Assembly: GCA_000447245.1 (NCBI GenBank)
Contig: AUYT01000001.1
Location: 352,825 to 416,824, forward strand
Origin: a candidate division Zixibacteria bacterium RBG-1
Lineage (GTDB): Bacteria; Zixibacteria; MSB-5A5; DSPP01; RBG-1
DNA: 64,000 nucleotides
Direction of reading: 5' to 3'
A program made the translations under genes and the position numbers. Positions within the stretch are counted from its first letter, which is position 1, and the number at the start of each line of letters is the position of its first letter. The notes under the pieces were generated by a model that saw only the letters and a program-made list of their open reading frames with translations, was not told where the DNA came from and ran no database searches. This document shows positions 60,642 to 64,000 of this stretch, one piece after another.

Positions 60642-62816
60642 ATGAAAAAAGTAATCTTTATTTTGCTCTCAATGTTATTTTTCCAGACCTCTTTTCCTGC
60701 CACGGGAAATTGGACTACTTACACCGACATGAGTACAGTCTTGCAATTGCTCTCAATGGGTGACAAAATTTATGCGGCCACTTCCGGCGGCATAGCCATC
60801 CTTGACACAGGAAATCTTTCCTACAGCAAAATGACCAATGCCCAAGGGTTGGGCGGAATCACCATAAACTGCCTGGCTAATGATACCTCCGGGTATCTGT
60901 GGTTCGGGTCCAACAATGGAAAATTGTCCAAATATAATCTTTCCAATCAAAGCTGGAAAATATATGATTTTGTGGACCAGGGCGGGCTGAAGATGGTTTT
61001 AAATGAAATTTTTGTCGATGGAGATCAGCTCTGGATTGCCTCCAATTTAGGGATGTCGCTTTTTTTAAGAGACAAAAATGAAGGGGAGATAAAAGAGACC
61101 TACAAAAATTTTGGCACTTTGGCCTCTCCGGTAGAGGCCAGAGCGGTTTTTTTAAAAGCCGATCAGGTCTGGGTGGGAACTTCTGCGGGTGTGGCTTTTG
61201 CCAATAAATTTGACCCCAATTTGCTGGACCCTTCTCGCTGGGTATCTGTCAATCAATCCAGCGGCAAAGGGTTGACCAATCACAGCGTTAGTTCCTTAGC
61301 CAACTGGAAAGATACGCTGTTCTTAGCTACTCAATCAGGCATCTTTAAATTCAACAGCTCCGACACCTCTTTTTCCCTTTCCGGCTTAAATGGAATAATG
61401 GTCCAAGAGCTGAAAGTTAAAAACACTCTTTTTTATGCGGCTACCAATAATGGTCTATATCAATATCAAGATTCTATCTGGGTGCAACTTCCCAATTTAA
61501 ATCTTTCTACAACAAATTTGAATTCAGTTGAAATTGATAGCGTAAATAATATGTGGGTTGGTTCCGCGGCCAAAGGATTATTTAAATTTTTAGGAACAAG
61601 CTGGCAAAATTTTCTGATTCCTGGTCCGCTTTCGAATGTCTTCGTAGATTTGGCTTTTGACAGCCAGGGAAAAGTGGCTTGCGCCAATGATGTTTTCGGA
61701 GCTTCGGTTTTGGATTTAAATAATAACTGGATGAATATAGATACCTTGAACACTCAATTTGTCACAGTGGGAGTAGACAAACAGGATAATATCTGGTGGG
61801 GAAGTTGGGGAAAGGGGGCTTACCGATTAACTCCCCAGGGCAGTCTCGGCAATTATAATCATATCAATACACCCTTAAAACCGGTCACCGGCTCCAATAA
61901 TTTTGTGGTAGTGTCTTCTCTTTCCGTGGACGAGGACGGGAATGTCTGGTTAGCCAACCGGGAGGCCTCTGACGGAACGGTTTTGGTCACTCTGCAGGCC
62001 GGAACTTCTAACTCCTGGACGGTTTTTAACAAAGCCTCAGATGACATAAACTCAAATATCATGGTTTATATTCAAGCTAAAAACGGGCATGTGTGGCTGG
62101 GTTATGTGGACCAGGGAGTGGATGATTTAAATTATAATTTTACTTTATCTAAATATGATGATATAGTCACAAATTATCCAGCATCGAATTTTAACAACGG
62201 GATTGTTACCAGTATAGTGGTAGATAGAACTGAATTAGTCTGGATAGGTACCACCAATGGTTTATACAAACTGGACCAGGATGGATTTATCACCGGCATC
62301 CCGATTGCACCTCTGGGTCTGCAGGTCAACAGCATTGCCATAGATGAAAGAAATAACAAATGGATCGGGACTACCTCAGGGGTGGGGGTTTTAGACGAAA
62401 CCGAAAATTTATCGCAAATTTTTACCACTGACAACTCCCCTTTGGCAGACAATTATGTCAACCTGGTAGAAATTAACCAGAAAAACGGTGAGGTCTGGAT
62501 AGCCACCCGCAACGGACTTTCCCAATATGAATCCGGGACCGTAGCGGCCCAAAATTTTTCAGAGATTCGGCCCTACCCTAATCCTTTGGTTATCTCAGGC
62601 TTCGGGGAAAAAGTCACTTTTGACAAACTCCCCTTCGGAGCCAAAGTCAGAATCTATAATCTGGCCGGTGAATTGGTAGCTTCCCTTAATTCCGACAATC
62701 AATGGGACGGGACCAATGATAAAGGAGAGTTGGTGGCCAGCGGTGTTTATCTATTTTTTGTATTCGAGCCCAATGGACGGCACCACACCGGTAAAATCGC
62801 GGTGGTTCGCAAATAA
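60642..62816 (+). CDS. Secreted Reg_prop beta-propeller protein with type IX-like C-terminal domain
   Basis: The 724-residue product has a signal peptide (ending TSFPATG), then about 14 propeller blades with Reg_prop phrasing (DKIYAATSGGIAILDTGN, GYLWFGSNNGKLSKYN, ELVWIGTTNGLYKLD, EVWIATRNGLSQYE). From about residue 645 it has RPYPNPLVISG and a FlgD/type IX-like sorting domain (KVRIYNLAGELVASL, SGVYLFFV) ending KIAVVRK. No kinase or enzyme motif. Surface display is likely; ligand unknown. It starts 4 bp after lnt. Confidence 0.85.
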   Translation: MKKVIFILLSMLFFQTSFPATGNWTTYTDMSTVLQLLSMGDKIYAATSGGIAILDTGNLSYSKMTNAQGLGGITINCLANDTSGYLWFGSNNGKLSKYNLSNQSWKIYDFVDQGGLKMVLNEIFVDGDQLWIASNLGMSLFLRDKNEGEIKETYKNFGTLASPVEARAVFLKADQVWVGTSAGVAFANKFDPNLLDPSRWVSVNQSSGKGLTNHSVSSLANWKDTLFLATQSGIFKFNSSDTSFSLSGLNGIMVQELKVKNTLFYAATNNGLYQYQDSIWVQLPNLNLSTTNLNSVEIDSVNNMWVGSAAKGLFKFLGTSWQNFLIPGPLSNVFVDLAFDSQGKVACANDVFGASVLDLNNNWMNIDTLNTQFVTVGVDKQDNIWWGSWGKGAYRLTPQGSLGNYNHINTPLKPVTGSNNFVVVSSLSVDEDGNVWLANREASDGTVLVTLQAGTSNSWTVFNKASDDINSNIMVYIQAKNGHVWLGYVDQGVDDLNYNFTLSKYDDIVTNYPASNFNNGIVTSIVVDRTELVWIGTTNGLYKLDQDGFITGIPIAPLGLQVNSIAIDERNNKWIGTTSGVGVLDETENLSQIFTTDNSPLADNYVNLVEINQKNGEVWIATRNGLSQYESGTVAAQNFSEIRPYPNPLVISGFGEKVTFDKLPFGAKVRIYNLAGELVASLNSDNQWDGTNDKGELVASGVYLFFVFEPNGRHHTGKIAVVRK

Positions 62817-62827
62817 AACCTGCCCGG

Positions 62828-63790
62828 ATGCCTCTTTTCCTAAAAAAATTAAACCAAATTGATGAAAAAAAATGGGAGAATTTAGTCTTAACTTCAAAAT
62901 ATAGCAGTTTCTATCATACTTTATTCTGGGCCGGCATTTGGGAAAAACCTTTTCCCTTCTGTGAAGCCTTATTTTTTGTTTTAGAAGAGCAAAATTATCT
63001 AGCCGGTCTGCCTCTGATACGGTTTAAAAAAAAAGGACTCCTTAGTTTCTTCTCTATGCCTTTTGGAACTTATGGTGGAGTAATTGGTAACCTATCTGAA
63101 GAACAAAAAATCCAGTTTTTGAGACGGGTTGTAAAATTTGGCACTGAAAAGAAACATTTGAGATTACAAATAGTAGATTTTTTCGACCAAAATAAAGAGC
63201 TGGAAAAATTAAATTTCAAAAAAATACCAACTTTCACCCATACAATAAACTTAGAAAATTCCAGATCTGAGATTGGTTTTCAAAAACGGGGGTATGAGCA
63301 GAGTTTAAAAAAAGAGCTTAGCGTAAGAGAGATTGGCTCTTTAGATGAGGTGAAAATTTGCTACCAATTATATTTAACTACAGCCCAGAAGCATCAATTG
63401 AAGCAGGTAAAATACCCGCTAAAATTTTATGAAAATCTTTTTTTGAGCGGTGCAAATTCAAATCATTTGAAATGGTGGATAGTTTCAAAAGAAAAGCAAA
63501 TCATGGCCTATCAGATTAATTTTGTCTGCAAAGATACTTTATATTATTGGGATGGGGCTTCTTGGCCTGATTTTCTACCGGACAGACCTAACGATGCTCT
63601 GATGGGTCATAGCATAAAATGGGCTAAAGAAAACAGTTTGAAATTTTATAATTTGGGTGGTTCGCCTGAAAAAGCTGAAGGATTAATTAAATTCAAGGAA
63701 GATTGGGGAGGGGAGAGAAAAAACTATTTTATTTACGAAAGACAGTCCACACTAGGCAAAATTCAAAAAGCAGTCCGGAAATTCTTATGA
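62828..63790 (+). CDS. FemAB/BioF2-like GNAT-fold acyltransferase
   Basis: The 320-residue product resembles FemAB-type enzymes: an N-terminal half with SSFYHTLFWAGIWEKPF and GLPLIRFKKKG, and a C-terminal GNAT-like half with YYWDGASWPDFLPDRPNDAL and LKFYNLGGSPEKAEGLIKFK before WGG. Such proteins add amino acids or acyl groups to cell-wall or polysaccharide precursors. The target is not known. Its stop overlaps the next start by 4 bp (ATGA), pointing to a polysaccharide or envelope operon. Confidence 0.82.
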   Translation: MPLFLKKLNQIDEKKWENLVLTSKYSSFYHTLFWAGIWEKPFPFCEALFFVLEEQNYLAGLPLIRFKKKGLLSFFSMPFGTYGGVIGNLSEEQKIQFLRRVVKFGTEKKHLRLQIVDFFDQNKELEKLNFKKIPTFTHTINLENSRSEIGFQKRGYEQSLKKELSVREIGSLDEVKICYQLYLTTAQKHQLKQVKYPLKFYENLFLSGANSNHLKWWIVSKEKQIMAYQINFVCKDTLYYWDGASWPDFLPDRPNDALMGHSIKWAKENSLKFYNLGGSPEKAEGLIKFKEDWGGERKNYFIYERQSTLGKIQKAVRKFL

Positions 63791-64000
63791 AGATTCTATT
63801 TCTTGCTGATGCCCGCTCTATTCATATCCAGAGATGGATTGATTTTTTTTTCAAAAGAGGCCACCAGGTCTCCTTAATTTCTTTAGAGCCGGCTAAAAAT
63901 ATAAATTGTGAAAAGTTTTATGTACCATCCAAAATTAAAGCCGGGTTCTTAAAATATTTTTTAGCTGTGCCCGAAATAAAAAAAATTGTAGAGAAGTTAA
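63787..64000 (+). CDS. Glycosyltransferase family 4-like protein, cut by window edge
   Basis: The 71 visible codons begin MKILFLADARSIHIQRWIDF and continue FKRGHQVSLISLEPAK, the N-terminal Rossmann pattern of GT-B (GT4-type) glycosyltransferases, where SIHIQRW is common. The catalytic half is outside the window. It overlaps the FemAB-like gene by 4 bp, so the two are probably co-translated in an envelope polysaccharide cluster. Confidence 0.75.
   Translation, partial: MKILFLADARSIHIQRWIDFFFKRGHQVSLISLEPAKNINCEKFYVPSKIKAGFLKYFLAVPEIKKIVEKL

Noticed and set aside
1-64000. CRISPR arrays, tRNA or rRNA genes, integrases and transposases
   Set aside because: No regularly spaced direct repeats, cloverleaf arms, rRNA-like stretches or recombinase motifs were seen while reading the window; a covariance-model scan was not possible here.

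Overview
The window (about 40% GC by eye) looks like chromosomal DNA from an uncultivated Gram-negative bacterium of the FCB superphylum. Outer-membrane life is shown by LpxH, Lnt, an Omp85-type patatin, a SppA with an outer-membrane-like front half and a peptidase/propeller/barrel protein. The FCB assignment rests on C-terminal type IX-like sorting domains (NYPNPFN motif), DUF2723 and Reg_prop propeller proteins, and dockerin-like tails of the GDxNGDG...VNYLFKGG type, which I associate with candidate phyla such as Zixibacteria. That phylum guess is inference; no rRNA or tRNA gene was seen, nor any CRISPR array, integrase or transposase.

Layout: 1-1.9 kb holds a cut-off MenA, a DUF1326 protein and a tiny stand-alone dockerin-like protein lying among short repeats. 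1.9-9.4 kb (minus strand) carries PurL, a SufT/MIP18-like protein, a peptidase MA/TolB/barrel protein and MurA, with several small hairpins of one family between them. 9.4-14.6 kb has LpxH, a solitary type IIG-like restriction-modification gene whose best start is cut off by an in-frame TAG, and an unknown histidine-rich membrane protein. 14.7-17.7 kb is secD-secF behind a strong promoter and a foldable leader. 17.7-31.9 kb has DUF4159, two small cysteine-motif accessory genes, a DUF4175 coiled-coil protein, a NicO-like transporter, a TPR protein, three tandem paralogues of a small membrane protein, a DUF2723 protein and an isolated NuoJ/K/N-like trio. 32-44 kb is mostly membrane and envelope housekeeping: DUF502, a CaCA-like exchanger, DUF47-Pit phosphate transport, HtpX, a propeller lipoprotein, a CNNM/CorC protein, DedA, SppA and a SpoU methyltransferase. 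44-55 kb is a secreted-protein region: patatin-Omp85, then a protein with a cohesin-like domain and type IX-like tail, then two large paralogous proteins with dockerin-like C-termini. 55-64 kb has a cyclophilin, an HD protein, PurM-GpmI, Lnt, a second propeller protein with a type IX-like tail, a FemAB-like protein and the start of a glycosyltransferase.

The most interesting proposal is the 46.9-54.9 kb locus. A secreted protein with a possible cohesin-like fold and a type IX-like anchor sits directly before two large secreted proteins with dockerin-like ends, and a separate 118-residue dockerin-like protein lies at 1.3 kb. All three dockerin-like proteins end in the same short tail, S(G/S)VCCL. 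The last 369 bp of the two large genes, including their terminators, differ at one base, which points to recent gene conversion. Other items worth following are the TAG in the restriction-modification gene, the secD leader, the covarying intergenic hairpin family, and the NuoJ/K/N-like trio in which the antiporter-like subunit seems to lack a key glutamate.
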